DNA of 64,000 bases from NCBI RefSeq assembly GCF_021026375.1, contig NZ_JAJNDB010000001.1:744001-808000 (forward strand), read 5' to 3'. This document shows positions 8,281-16,199 of this stretch, in pieces. The notes under the pieces were generated by a model that did not search any database, was not told the DNA's origin, and saw only the letters and a program-made list of their open reading frames with translations. The stretch's first letter is position 1. Every line of letters starts with the position of its first letter. The position numbers and the translations under genes are program-made. Origin of the DNA: Actinomycetospora endophytica. GTDB lineage: Bacteria > Actinomycetota > Actinomycetes > Mycobacteriales > Pseudonocardiaceae.

Positions 8281-9501
8281 GCCGACCGCGATCACCGGCA
8301 CCGGAGCGGGCACCGTCACCCCCGAGCGCCGCGCCGCGAGCCGCGAGAACCCCGGGATCGCCGTGAGCACCCGCAGCACCGTCGGCGGCCCGACCACCCC
8401 GGCGGCGTTGCGCTGCGCGGCCGCCTGCTCCGTCCGCACCTGGCGCCGCTGCTCGGCCTCCACCCCCGGCCGACGGACGCTCTCCAGCCGGCCCGCCGCC
8501 TCGTCCACCGCAGCAGCCGAGGACCCCGCCCGCAACGGCCCCACCAGCTGGTTCGCCAGCTCCGCCGCATCGGCGAGCGCCAGGTTGATCCCGTTGCCCC
8601 CGACCGGCGAGACCACGTGCGCCGCATCCCCGATCAGCACCAGCCCGGGACGCGTCCAGGAGTCCACCGTCATGATCCGCACCGGCAGCAGCGTCAGGTC
8701 GGTCACCGCCGACAGCGCCGCCCGCAGCCGCGGCGCCAGCCACGGCAGCACTGCCGCCACGGCGTCGACGAGCGGCCCGACCCCGGCCTCGCGCACCGAC
8801 GCGTACGACCCCGCTGGGATCGACCACCCCACCTGCCACTCACCCGCGCCCTGGTCGAGCAGCGCGATCGTCCCGCCCGGGCGCGCGAAGAGGTCGAGCC
8901 CGGAGTACGCCGGGTCGTCGTCGTGCCGCTCCACCGCGAACCACAGCAGGTCCAGGCTCGCCCCGAGCTCGGTCGCCTCGATCCCGGCCGCCGCCCGGAC
9001 CTTCGAGGACCGCCCGTCGGCCCCGACGACGAGGGCCGCGTCGAGCCGGTGCGTGGTCGCCTCGACGGTGTACTCGACACCGGTCACACGCCCGTCCGCG
9101 GCCGACAGGAACGACGAGAACCGCGCCCCCAGCCGCACCTGCGCCCCGTACGCCTCGGCCCGCGCCGCCAGCCACGGCAGGAACCGGGCCTGCGGGATGA
9201 GCGCGTAGAAGGGGAACCGCCTGCTCGCGCCGCGGTAGTCGACGAGCTCGTAGGTCTTCTCCGGGGTGTGCCAGCGGAACATGTCAGAACGCCGGTGCGG
9301 CACCTCGGCCAGCAGATCCCCGGCCAGCCCGAGGTCGTCGAGGTACTCGAGCACCCCGGGCGCGAGCGTGTCACCGCGGAAACGCCGGGCGAAGTCGTGC
9401 CGCGCCTCGAGCAGGGTCACCGCCACGCCGCCCCGCGCCAGCAGGTAGGTCAGCAGCACCCCGCCGGGTCCGCCACCGACCACGACCACACGCCCGTCCA
9501 C
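8278..9501 (-). CDS. FAD-dependent aromatic-ring-type monooxygenase (PHBH fold)
   Basis: A 407-aa single-component flavoprotein. The N-terminus has the FAD-binding GGGPGG of a Rossmann fold (VVVVGGGPGGVLLTYLLA); the DG motif is GADGRSSKVRAAAG near 175; the second FAD motif is IGDAAHVVSPVGGNGINLA near 293-311. Together these define the group A flavin monooxygenases that use NAD(P)H and oxygen to hydroxylate phenols or polyketides. The start is GTG (VDGRVVVV). No sugar, PKS or aromatic-degradation genes lie next to it, so the substrate is open; tetracycline-type inactivation or simple aromatic hydroxylation are both possible. The 26 bases to the next gene on the same strand suggest co-transcription with the HisG-like gene. 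Confidence 0.88.
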   Translation of the reverse strand: MDGRVVVVGGGPGGVLLTYLLARGGVAVTLLEARHDFARRFRGDTLAPGVLEYLDDLGLAGDLLAEVPHRRSDMFRWHTPEKTYELVDYRGASRRFPFYALIPQARFLPWLAARAEAYGAQVRLGARFSSFLSAADGRVTGVEYTVEATTHRLDAALVVGADGRSSKVRAAAGIEATELGASLDLLWFAVERHDDDPAYSGLDLFARPGGTIALLDQGAGEWQVGWSIPAGSYASVREAGVGPLVDAVAAVLPWLAPRLRAALSAVTDLTLLPVRIMTVDSWTRPGLVLIGDAAHVVSPVGGNGINLALADAAELANQLVGPLRAGSSAAAVDEAAGRLESVRRPGVEAEQRRQVRTEQAAAQRNAAGVVGPPTVLRVLTAIPGFSRLAARRSGVTVPAPVPVIAVG

Positions 9502-9527
9502 CCGGGCACGCTAACCCCGCGGAGCGT

Positions 9528-10505
9528 TCAGGACCGGGCCGCGTGCCGTCCTCGGACGTGGGTCGGGAGCGTGACCTCGGGCAGCCCGCGGGGGACGGGC
9601 AGGGCCTCCGGGTCCGCGGTGACCGCCCCGTCCTCGTCGTCGGGCCGCCCGCTGCGGTGGTCGCGCGGCACGAAGGTGATCAGCTCACGGCACCCGACGT
9701 CGAGCAGCTCCTCGACGAGCGCCTCGGTGCGGTCGCGCCCGACGAGCACGCGCACCGTGCTCCACCCGGGGGAGAGCGCACTGATCTCGGCCGAGCGGGT
9801 GGCCCCGACCAGCTCGGTGGTGTGCTCGACGAGCGGGGTCGGGCAGTCGTACTGCAGCAGCTCCGTCCCGCCCGCCGTGCCCGCGGCCCGCAACCGCGCG
9901 AGGAGCTGCTGCTTGACCCGCAGCGTCGGCTGGTCGTCGGGGGAGTTCCCCTCGACGACGACGAGGTGCCCGCTCCGGATCCCCGCGAGGCGGCGCATGG
10001 CGGGCAGCAGCGGGGTCATCTCGCCCCGGGGGTCGGTGACGGCGGCGACGGCGTCGGCGATGCCGAGGGCGACCGCGTGCTCCGCCGGATCGAGGGGGAT
10101 GACCCGCTGGGCGGCGATCGCGGAGGTCGCGAGGTGGCGGCGGACGAGGTTGGGCAGCGGGGTCGCGACCCGGGCGCCGTTGAGGTCCCCCTCGGTGGCG
10201 AACCGGGCGTCGGAGGTGAACAGCGCCAGCTCGTGGCGTCCGACGTCGAGGTGGAGCGCCACCGGGACGGCCATCGACGCCTCGTCCACGGTGAGCGACC
10301 CGACCAGGGCGAGGTGCAGCTCGCCCTCGGCGGCGTAGATCGGGATGTCGCGTTCGGGCAGCGCGAAGACCTTCACGGGGGGAGCGACCAGGCCCGGCGC
10401 GGCGAGCTCGCCCGCGGGCGAGGTGCCGTAGCCGGTGGTGTCCAGCAATGTCCGGGCCGCGGCCGCGACCACTCCGCGTTCGGGAACAGCGATCCGCAGC
10501 GTCAC
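9528..10505 (-). CDS. Divergent ATP phosphoribosyltransferase (HisG) homologue
   Basis: A 325-aa protein that aligns by pattern to long-form HisG. The start VTLRIAVPERG matches the family's LRVAVPNKG strand; ERDIPIYAAEGELHLALVG matches the RPKDIAIYVGSGELDLGI region; and the last 75 residues (SAEISALSPGWSTVRVLVG, then LLDVGCRELITFVPR) match the ACT-like histidine-binding domain. The family's PRPP-binding signature, normally ending G-x-T-L, here reads ADAVAAVTDPRGEM (about 147-160), so the phosphate loop is altered. No hisE or other his gene is nearby. GTG 10505 gives the normal N-terminus. It is either a diverged paralogue with a new role or an atypical HisG. Confidence 0.65.
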   Translation of the reverse strand: MTLRIAVPERGVVAAAARTLLDTTGYGTSPAGELAAPGLVAPPVKVFALPERDIPIYAAEGELHLALVGSLTVDEASMAVPVALHLDVGRHELALFTSDARFATEGDLNGARVATPLPNLVRRHLATSAIAAQRVIPLDPAEHAVALGIADAVAAVTDPRGEMTPLLPAMRRLAGIRSGHLVVVEGNSPDDQPTLRVKQQLLARLRAAGTAGGTELLQYDCPTPLVEHTTELVGATRSAEISALSPGWSTVRVLVGRDRTEALVEELLDVGCRELITFVPRDHRSGRPDDEDGAVTADPEALPVPRGLPEVTLPTHVRGRHAARS

Positions 10506-10599
10506 GGGCCACCTTCGGGGGTCAGCAGCATAGAAGCCGAGTTCGAAAGAGTATCCCCTCGTCCCCCGATCGGGCACCCGGGGTGGCGACGCTGCCCCC

Positions 10600-11721
10600 C
10601 TACAGTTTGCGCAACCGCAGCAGCGCGTCCGCGAGCACCTCGTCCCGCTTGCAGCAGGCGAACCGGACCTGGGTCTCGACACCCGTCGCGGACGCGTGGA
10701 AGACCTGGTTCGGCACCGCGGCGACGCCGACCCGGGCCGGCAGCGCGCGGCAGAACGCCAGCGAGTCGGTCTCCCCGAGCGGCGCGATGTCGGCGGTGAC
10801 GAAGTACGTCGCCTTCGAGTGGTAGACCTCCATGCCCAGCTCGCGCAGGCCGTCGGTGAGCAGGTCCCGCTTGACCTGCAGCTCCCGGCCCAGCGCCGCG
10901 AACCGCTCGTCGGGGAGCTCCAGGCCGACCGCCACCGCGTGCTGCAGCGGGGTGCCGGACGCGAACGAGAACCACTGCTTGACGCCGAGCACTCGCTCGA
11001 TCAGGTCGGCGGGCCCCGTCGCCCATCCGATCTTCCAGCCCGTGACCGAGAACGTCTTGCCCCCTGACGACACCGTGACCGTCCGCTCGGCCATCCCCGG
11101 CAGCGTCGCGATCGGGATGTGGCGCTCGTCGTCGAACAGCAGGTGCTCGTAGACCTCGTCGGTGATCACCTGCAGGTCGTGCTCGCGGGCGACCTCGGCC
11201 ACGGCCTCCAGCTCGGCCCGGGAGAGCACCGCCCCGGTCGGGTTGTGCGGCGAGTTCAGCAGGATGACCTTCGTCCGGTCGGTGACCGCCGCGCGGAGCA
11301 GGTCGGGGTCGACCCGGTAGTCCGGCGCCGAGATGCGCACCGGCACGAGGGAGGCCCCGACCAGCGAGCAGGTCGCCGCGTAGAGGTCGTAGAACGGCTC
11401 GAGCGCGATCACCTCGTCGCCCGCCCCGACGAGCGCCATCAGCGCCGACGAGAGCGCCTCCGACGCGCCCGCGCACACCACCACCTGCGACGCCGGGTCC
11501 AGCTCGATCCCGTAGAAGCGCCGCTGGTGATCGCAGATCGCCTCGCGCAGCGCGGGCACGCCGACGGCCGGCGGGTACTGGTTGAGCCCGCGGTGCATCG
11601 CGGCGACGGCGGCGTCGACGACCTCCCGCGGCCCGGGGGTGTCCGGGAAGCCCTGACCGAGGTTGATCGCGTCGTACTCGACCGCCAGGGCGGACATCTC
11701 GCTGAAGATCGTCGTCGCCAT
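10600..11721 (-). CDS. PLP-dependent class I/II aminotransferase
   Basis: A 373-aa fold-type I aminotransferase. The N-terminal INLGQGFPDTPGP and NQYPPAVGVPALR patterns, the substrate/cofactor segment LNSPHNPTGAVL, and the PLP lysine in SSGGKTFSVTGWKIGWATG place it with kynurenine/methionine-type aminotransferases and N-succinyldiaminopimelate aminotransferase (DapC/YbdL-like). The ATG at 11721 begins MATTIFSEMSALA, which is the usual start of this group. It lies 56 bases after the CYP102 stop on the same strand, so it may be read from the same promoter. Which amino acid it uses is not decidable from sequence. Confidence 0.9.
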   Translation of the reverse strand: MATTIFSEMSALAVEYDAINLGQGFPDTPGPREVVDAAVAAMHRGLNQYPPAVGVPALREAICDHQRRFYGIELDPASQVVVCAGASEALSSALMALVGAGDEVIALEPFYDLYAATCSLVGASLVPVRISAPDYRVDPDLLRAAVTDRTKVILLNSPHNPTGAVLSRAELEAVAEVAREHDLQVITDEVYEHLLFDDERHIPIATLPGMAERTVTVSSGGKTFSVTGWKIGWATGPADLIERVLGVKQWFSFASGTPLQHAVAVGLELPDERFAALGRELQVKRDLLTDGLRELGMEVYHSKATYFVTADIAPLGETDSLAFCRALPARVGVAAVPNQVFHASATGVETQVRFACCKRDEVLADALLRLRKL

Positions 11722-11777
11722 GGTGGTCCATCCTCGCCGGTGCGCCGACCGACCACCACCGCGACCTCCCGCTCGGT

Positions 11778-14700
11778 TCAGACGACAGCGGTCTCCCCCC
11801 AGATGTCCTCGAGGTAGCGCCCGCCCGACCGCAGACCCGCGAACCACGCCTCGGCATCGGCCTCGCTCGCGAGCGTCCGGGCCCGGAACACCGAGGCCAG
11901 CGCGGCGCGGACCCCGGGCGCCATGGTGGCGGCGTTCCCGCAGACGTAGACGACGGCGTCGTGCTGCAGCAGCTCCCAGACGGCGTCGGCCTCGGCCTCC
12001 AGCACGTGCTGCACGTAGCGGTTCGGGTAGCCCGGCACCCGCGAGCACGCGGTGAGCAGCCGGGCGACCCCCTCCTTCTCGTAGCCGGCGAGCTCGTCGG
12101 CGTAGAGCAGGTCGTCCTCCGGGTCCCGGCACCCGAGCACCAGCAGCGACTCCGCGATCGGCACCCCGCGCGCGACCAGCGCCTCGCGCTCCTGGCAGAA
12201 CCCCCGGAACGGCGCCATCCCGGTGCCCGCCCCCACCATGATCATGGGCCGGTGGGGGTTCTCCGGGGGCCGGAACGCGATCGTGGGCTCGCGGACCAGC
12301 GCGAACACCGTCCCGCCCTCGGGCACCGCGGCCAGGTGGGTCGAGCAGGTGCCGTGGTAGCGGCCCTCGCCGCGGCGGGCGGGCTCGTCGAGCACCCCGA
12401 CGGTCAGCGACGCGTCGGCCGACGCCGAGGGCGCCGACGAGATCGAGTAGTACCGCGGGCGCAGCGCGGGCAGCAGGTCGAGGAACTCGGCGAAGTCCAG
12501 CGTGGCGTCGGGATGGGCCTCGCAGAGCTCCAGGAACGTGCGCCGCGGCACGGCGATCCGCTCCCGGTAGCGGGCGCGGGCGTCGTCGTCGGTGCCCGCC
12601 AGCGCGGCCAGCTCGTCGCGGGCGGCACCGGCCGGCATCGACGCGGCGAGCGCGGTCAGCTGCGGGCGGGTCGCCACGTCCTGCAGCTCCACGCAGCCGC
12701 CCAGGATCGCGAGCAGCGGGTAGGGCTCGCCGGTGGGCAGGTGCGTGGGGGCGCCGCCGGTCGCACGGAGCGTCACGTACTGGCCCGCGTCGAGCCGGAA
12801 GCGCGCGATGACCCGGTTCAGCAGGGACACGTCGTTGCGCGGCAGCACGCCCAGGTGGTCGCCGGTCTGGTAGGTCGTCCCCGCGGGGAGCGCGATCTCC
12901 AGGTGGCGCACCGAACGTCCGCCCGGGGTCCCCGCCTTCGCGGTGAGCTCCCGGTTCGCGACGACGGTCGCGGGCACTGCCCGGAACGACCGCACGACGG
13001 GGCTGGCGGTGCGCATGTTCTGGACGGCCTCGATCGTGAGCCGGGGTCCGCCCGCACCGGCCGCGGCGTCCGCGGCGGACACCCCGCAGGCGGTACCCAG
13101 GTCGTCCCAGAGCCCGTCGTACCAGGACTGGAACTGGGCGTCGAAGTCGCCGCGGGCGTCGCCCTCACCCCGCGGGTGCACGCGCGTGGCCCCCGCTTCC
13201 TCGAGCCGGGCGTCGAGCATCGTCGGGATCGCCTGGTAGGTCGACGCCCAGTCCCGGTTGCCGCATCCGAACACCGTGTAGCGGACCCCGGACGCGTCCG
13301 CCTTCGGCCCCCGGATCCAGTCGCAGAACGCCACCGCGTTGTCGGTCGGCATGCCGTTGTAGGAGGCGGACACGACGACGACGGCGCCCTCGGTGGGCAG
13401 GTCCGCGCGGGACGGGGACGCCTCGCCCATCCGCACCGACCCGACGCGGTCGTCGAGCGCGGCGACCGTCGTCGCCCAGCCGCGGTCGGTCCCGTCGCGC
13501 GCGATCCGGGTGGCGATGTCCTCGGCGGACCCGAGGTTCGACCCGAACAGCACGAGCAGCGGCGTCCCGTGCCGGTTCCCGACGACGGGGGTCGGTTCCG
13601 GTTGTGAGGAAGGGTTCATCCTGACGTCCTGTGTCAGCGACGGACCATCGCTGACGGCGGGCGAGGCGCTCCTCGTCCGCCCGGCCCGCTCCTTCACCTG
13701 GATCGTCAGGCCGTCCGGCTTGAGGGTCAGGCTCTCCTTGATCTTCAGCTGGTAGTTGGCGTGGTCGATCAGCTCGAAACGCTGCAGCACCATCGCCAGC
13801 ACCAGGATCGCCTCCTGCAGCGCGAACTGGCGCCCGATGCAGGCCCGGACCCCGGAACCGAAGGGCTTGTAGGCGTTGGCGGGTCGCCCCTCGCGGGCCT
13901 CGACCGCGAAGTGGTCGGGGTTGAACTCCCAGGCGTCGGCACCCCAGACGTCGGTGTTGCGGTGCAGCACGATCGAGGCCGCGACGATCGGGGTCCCGGC
14001 GCGGAACTCGTAGCCGCCGACCGTGGTGTCCTCGAGCGGCTGGCGGCTGAACGCCGGCGCGGTCGGCCACAGCCGCAGCGTCTCCTCGAGGATCTGCGTG
14101 GTGTAGGTCGGCTTCCCGATCTGCGCCGCCGTCGGCGCCACCCCCAGGTCGGTGCCCAGGACCTCGTCCACCTCGGCCTGCGCCCGCGCCACGACCTCGG
14201 GTGCCTTGAGCAGGTAGGAGATCGCGAACGAGAGCAGCCCGCTCGTCGTCTCGTGTCCGGCGACGAGGAAGGTGATGCACTGCGAGACGATGTTCTCGTC
14301 GGGCAGGACCTTCCCGTCCTTGTCCTTCCCGACGAGCATGTGGCCCAGCAGGTCCTCGCCGGGATCCCCCGAGGCGCGGCGCTCGTCCAGGATCATCTGG
14401 ACGGTGTCCTGCATGTAGCGCATGTCCGCCTCGAGCTTGCGCTGCGCGCGCCGACGGATCTTCACGACGGCGGGTGGGATGCGCTGTCGCGCCTGGCTCT
14501 CGCTCAGCCCGCCCATCATCGCGGCGACGAAGGGGTGCTGGGTGTCCCGGTAGAACGAGTTGAAGCGGTACCCGAACCCGCAGAGCGCGATCGTGTCGAG
14601 GGTCAGCCGGGTCATGTCGCCGGTGACGTCGACCGCCTCGCCCGGGTTCAGCCGCTCCCACTTGAGCAGCAGCTGGTCGGCGATGTCGACCATCAACGGC

Positions 14701-15074
14701 ACGTAGGCGCGGATCGACCGCTGCGAGAACGCGGGCAGCAGGATGTCGTGGGCGCTCTTCCACAGCGGGTCGTCGGAGTCGGCGGTGAACAGTCCCGCCG
14801 ACGCCTGGGTCTTGCGCAGCTCGCGCTGCCCCGCCCCGACGTACTTGACGAACCGGGTGTCGTCGCAGAGGTCGTCGATCATGTCGAGACCGAAGGCGAT
14901 GTAGCGGGGCCCGTCGGCGGCGTGCAGCACGAACATCGGGCCGTACTGCTTCGACAGCTCGAGCAGCCGCTGCATCATCCGGCCCGACGGCATGTCGAGC
15001 AGGTTCCCGATGACGGGGTACGGCTTGGGCCCGGGGATCGGACGAGCGCCCTCGGGACGGTCGGGGACGGTCAC
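11778..15074 (-). CDS. Self-sufficient cytochrome P450 / NADPH-P450 reductase fusion (CYP102 family)
   Basis: A 1,098-aa homologue of P450 BM3. The heme domain (1-470) has the oxygen-binding helix FLVAGHETTSG, the ExxR helix ILEETLRLWP, and the heme cysteine 412 in FGSGVRACIGRQ; the BM3 residue Phe87 is kept (GLFTAD), as are Arg/Tyr at the channel mouth (PRY). After a linker come an FMN flavodoxin domain (LLVLFGSNLGSAED), FAD/NADPH domains (RPRYYSISSAPS; MVGAGTGMAPFRGF) and a C-terminus ending ETAVV. Such enzymes hydroxylate fatty acids near the omega end without a partner. GTG 15074 overlaps the upstream membrane-protein stop by four bases. Unusually, the linker (about 473-490) is encoded by a 54-bp interspersed repeat. 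Confidence 0.95.
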   Translation of the reverse strand: MTVPDRPEGARPIPGPKPYPVIGNLLDMPSGRMMQRLLELSKQYGPMFVLHAADGPRYIAFGLDMIDDLCDDTRFVKYVGAGQRELRKTQASAGLFTADSDDPLWKSAHDILLPAFSQRSIRAYVPLMVDIADQLLLKWERLNPGEAVDVTGDMTRLTLDTIALCGFGYRFNSFYRDTQHPFVAAMMGGLSESQARQRIPPAVVKIRRRAQRKLEADMRYMQDTVQMILDERRASGDPGEDLLGHMLVGKDKDGKVLPDENIVSQCITFLVAGHETTSGLLSFAISYLLKAPEVVARAQAEVDEVLGTDLGVAPTAAQIGKPTYTTQILEETLRLWPTAPAFSRQPLEDTTVGGYEFRAGTPIVAASIVLHRNTDVWGADAWEFNPDHFAVEAREGRPANAYKPFGSGVRACIGRQFALQEAILVLAMVLQRFELIDHANYQLKIKESLTLKPDGLTIQVKERAGRTRSASPAVSDGPSLTQDVRMNPSSQPEPTPVVGNRHGTPLLVLFGSNLGSAEDIATRIARDGTDRGWATTVAALDDRVGSVRMGEASPSRADLPTEGAVVVVSASYNGMPTDNAVAFCDWIRGPKADASGVRYTVFGCGNRDWASTYQAIPTMLDARLEEAGATRVHPRGEGDARGDFDAQFQSWYDGLWDDLGTACGVSAADAAAGAGGPRLTIEAVQNMRTASPVVRSFRAVPATVVANRELTAKAGTPGGRSVRHLEIALPAGTTYQTGDHLGVLPRNDVSLLNRVIARFRLDAGQYVTLRATGGAPTHLPTGEPYPLLAILGGCVELQDVATRPQLTALAASMPAGAARDELAALAGTDDDARARYRERIAVPRRTFLELCEAHPDATLDFAEFLDLLPALRPRYYSISSAPSASADASLTVGVLDEPARRGEGRYHGTCSTHLAAVPEGGTVFALVREPTIAFRPPENPHRPMIMVGAGTGMAPFRGFCQEREALVARGVPIAESLLVLGCRDPEDDLLYADELAGYEKEGVARLLTACSRVPGYPNRYVQHVLEAEADAVWELLQHDAVVYVCGNAATMAPGVRAALASVFRARTLASEADAEAWFAGLRSGGRYLEDIWGETAVV
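13603..13656 (+). repeat. Repeat D, copy 1: 54-bp element inside the CYP102 coding sequence
   Basis: These 54 bases match the complement of 60792-60845 at 48 positions, with the first 26 identical (starting TGTGAGGAAGGGTTCATCC). It includes a hairpin with arms GTCAGCGA / TCGCTGAC. Read on the coding (minus) strand it gives residues [18 protein letters not shown], the linker between the P450 and flavodoxin domains. It is in frame and free of stops. Confidence 0.85.
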
Positions 15075-15769
15075 GACGGCTCCTTGGAGTGCTCGACGGC
15101 GGGAGTGGGGACCGGGCTCGCGGGCTCCGGGTCGGGGGTGTGGCGGAGCAGCAGGGCGACGCCGACGAGCAACACCCAGAGGGGCAGCACGAGCAGGGCG
15201 GCGGGGTTGTTGGTCACGCTGATCAGCAGGAACGCCCCGAGCAGCCACCCGACGACGGCCTCGGGCAGGCTCAGGACGCGGCCGTTGCGCAGCAGCGTCG
15301 TCGTCGTGAGGACGAACATCCCGGCGCCGCGGACGGCGAAGACGAACACCAGGCCGTAGCCCACGGCCGTCAGCGCGCGGGCGGTGTCCGGGTCGATGGA
15401 TCCGGGGCCGCCCCGGGCGACCGAGAACGCCACCGCGCCGATGGCGGCCGTCCCGGCGAACAGCATCGTCACGAAGACCGTGCCGGCCAGCAGGTTCAGC
15501 CCGTGGGCCATGCCCGACGGCCGCGGCGTGAGCGTGTCGAGCATCGAACGGAGAGCGACCATGTGCCAGAGGAACGCGATCCCGGCGAGCGGCACGAGGT
15601 AGAGCCCGATCGCGGTGAGCAGCGTGTCGCCGCCGTGGGCGTAGAAGGCGGTGAAGGTGCCGTCCGGGTCGTCGAGGTGCGGGGACCGGCGCAGCATCAC
15701 CAGCGCGGCGACGAAGAGGGCGACGAAGACGAACCCGGAGTACGCGGCGATCCGCGCCGGCCCCTTCAC
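15071..15769 (-). CDS. Six-helix membrane protein coupled to CYP102
   Basis: A 232-aa integral membrane protein of no family I recognise; it has some resemblance in layout to DUF4386 proteins. Six hydrophobic helices can be seen: around 6-26, 46-70, 85-110, 130-155, 165-183 and 187-208 (for example FVFVALFVAALVML, IGLYLVPLAGIAFLWHM, LLVLPLWVLLVGVALLL). The first outer loop carries HLDDPDGTFTAFYAHGGD. The GTG start overlaps the stop of the small upstream gene by four bases, and its own stop overlaps the CYP102 start by four bases, so the three are made as one unit. The tight coupling suggests that it supplies, senses or exports the CYP102 substrate or product; that is inference. Confidence 0.75.
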   Translation of the reverse strand: MKGPARIAAYSGFVFVALFVAALVMLRRSPHLDDPDGTFTAFYAHGGDTLLTAIGLYLVPLAGIAFLWHMVALRSMLDTLTPRPSGMAHGLNLLAGTVFVTMLFAGTAAIGAVAFSVARGGPGSIDPDTARALTAVGYGLVFVFAVRGAGMFVLTTTTLLRNGRVLSLPEAVVGWLLGAFLLISVTNNPAALLVLPLWVLLVGVALLLRHTPDPEPASPVPTPAVEHSKEPS

Positions 15770-15939
15770 CGCGGGCTCCCGGGGAGGTCCTGCCGGACCT
15801 GCGGCGAGGGCTGGAGGTCCTCGAGGACCCGCAGCAGTTCGAGCGTCCCGGAGAACGGATGCTCGCGCCCGGCCTCCGTGGCGGCCGTGCCCTCGAGGCG
15901 ACCGTCCCGGGACCGGACCAGATCGAGCATGACCCGCAT
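15766..15939 (-). CDS. Small 57-aa protein, first gene of the CYP102 operon
   Basis: A short protein, MRVMLDLVRSRDGRLEG followed by HPFSGTLELLRVLEDLQ, ending GSPR. The pattern of one beta hairpin (DGRLEGTA) and one amphipathic helix (LELLRVLEDL) looks like a small folded domain rather than random sequence. An in-frame GTG at 15951 is an alternative start. Its stop overlaps the next gene's GTG (GTGA). I recognise no characterised family; similar small proteins of unknown function occur in actinobacteria. Its position ahead of the membrane protein and CYP102, with two overlap junctions, is the main reason to call it. Confidence 0.6.
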   Translation of the reverse strand: MRVMLDLVRSRDGRLEGTAATEAGREHPFSGTLELLRVLEDLQPSPQVRQDLPGSPR

Positions 15940-15962
15940 GGCCGAGCCCACCTCTCCGCACC

Positions 15963-16118
15963 GTCACTCCTGTGACGTCGAGCGTGGGTGCGGGCCGGGT
16001 ACCGCGTCCCCGGTCGGCCCTTCCAGTCGGGCTTCCAGTCGACCGGCGGTGACCGGCGTGCTGCGCAGCGTCGGGGGCTCGGCGCTCGCGTCCCCCCTGC
16101 CCCTTTCCGTTGATCAAC
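15963..16118 (-). promoter_or_regulatory. Candidate operator/promoter region of the CYP102 operon
   Basis: The 260 bases between the LuxR regulator and the CYP102 operon (both minus strand) contain two short inverted repeats: GTCAC-TCCT-GTGAC at 15963-15976, 24 bases before the first start codon, and the perfect palindrome GTTGATCAAC at 16109-16118. Either could bind a dimeric regulator. No clear -35/-10 pair is visible. Confidence 0.3.
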
Positions 16119-16199
16119 AGCACACCAGGCAGCCGCGAGCGCTCCAGAACCTGCGCCCAGTGCCCCTCGTCGTCGGGACCGGCCGGGCCGCACCGGACG

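Noticed and set aside
15075-16193. Upstream in-frame continuation of CYP102 giving a 1,471-aa protein
   Set aside because: This part runs antiparallel to no gene but out of frame through the membrane-protein gene; BM3 homology begins at GTG 15074 and the upstream text has no fold-like pattern.
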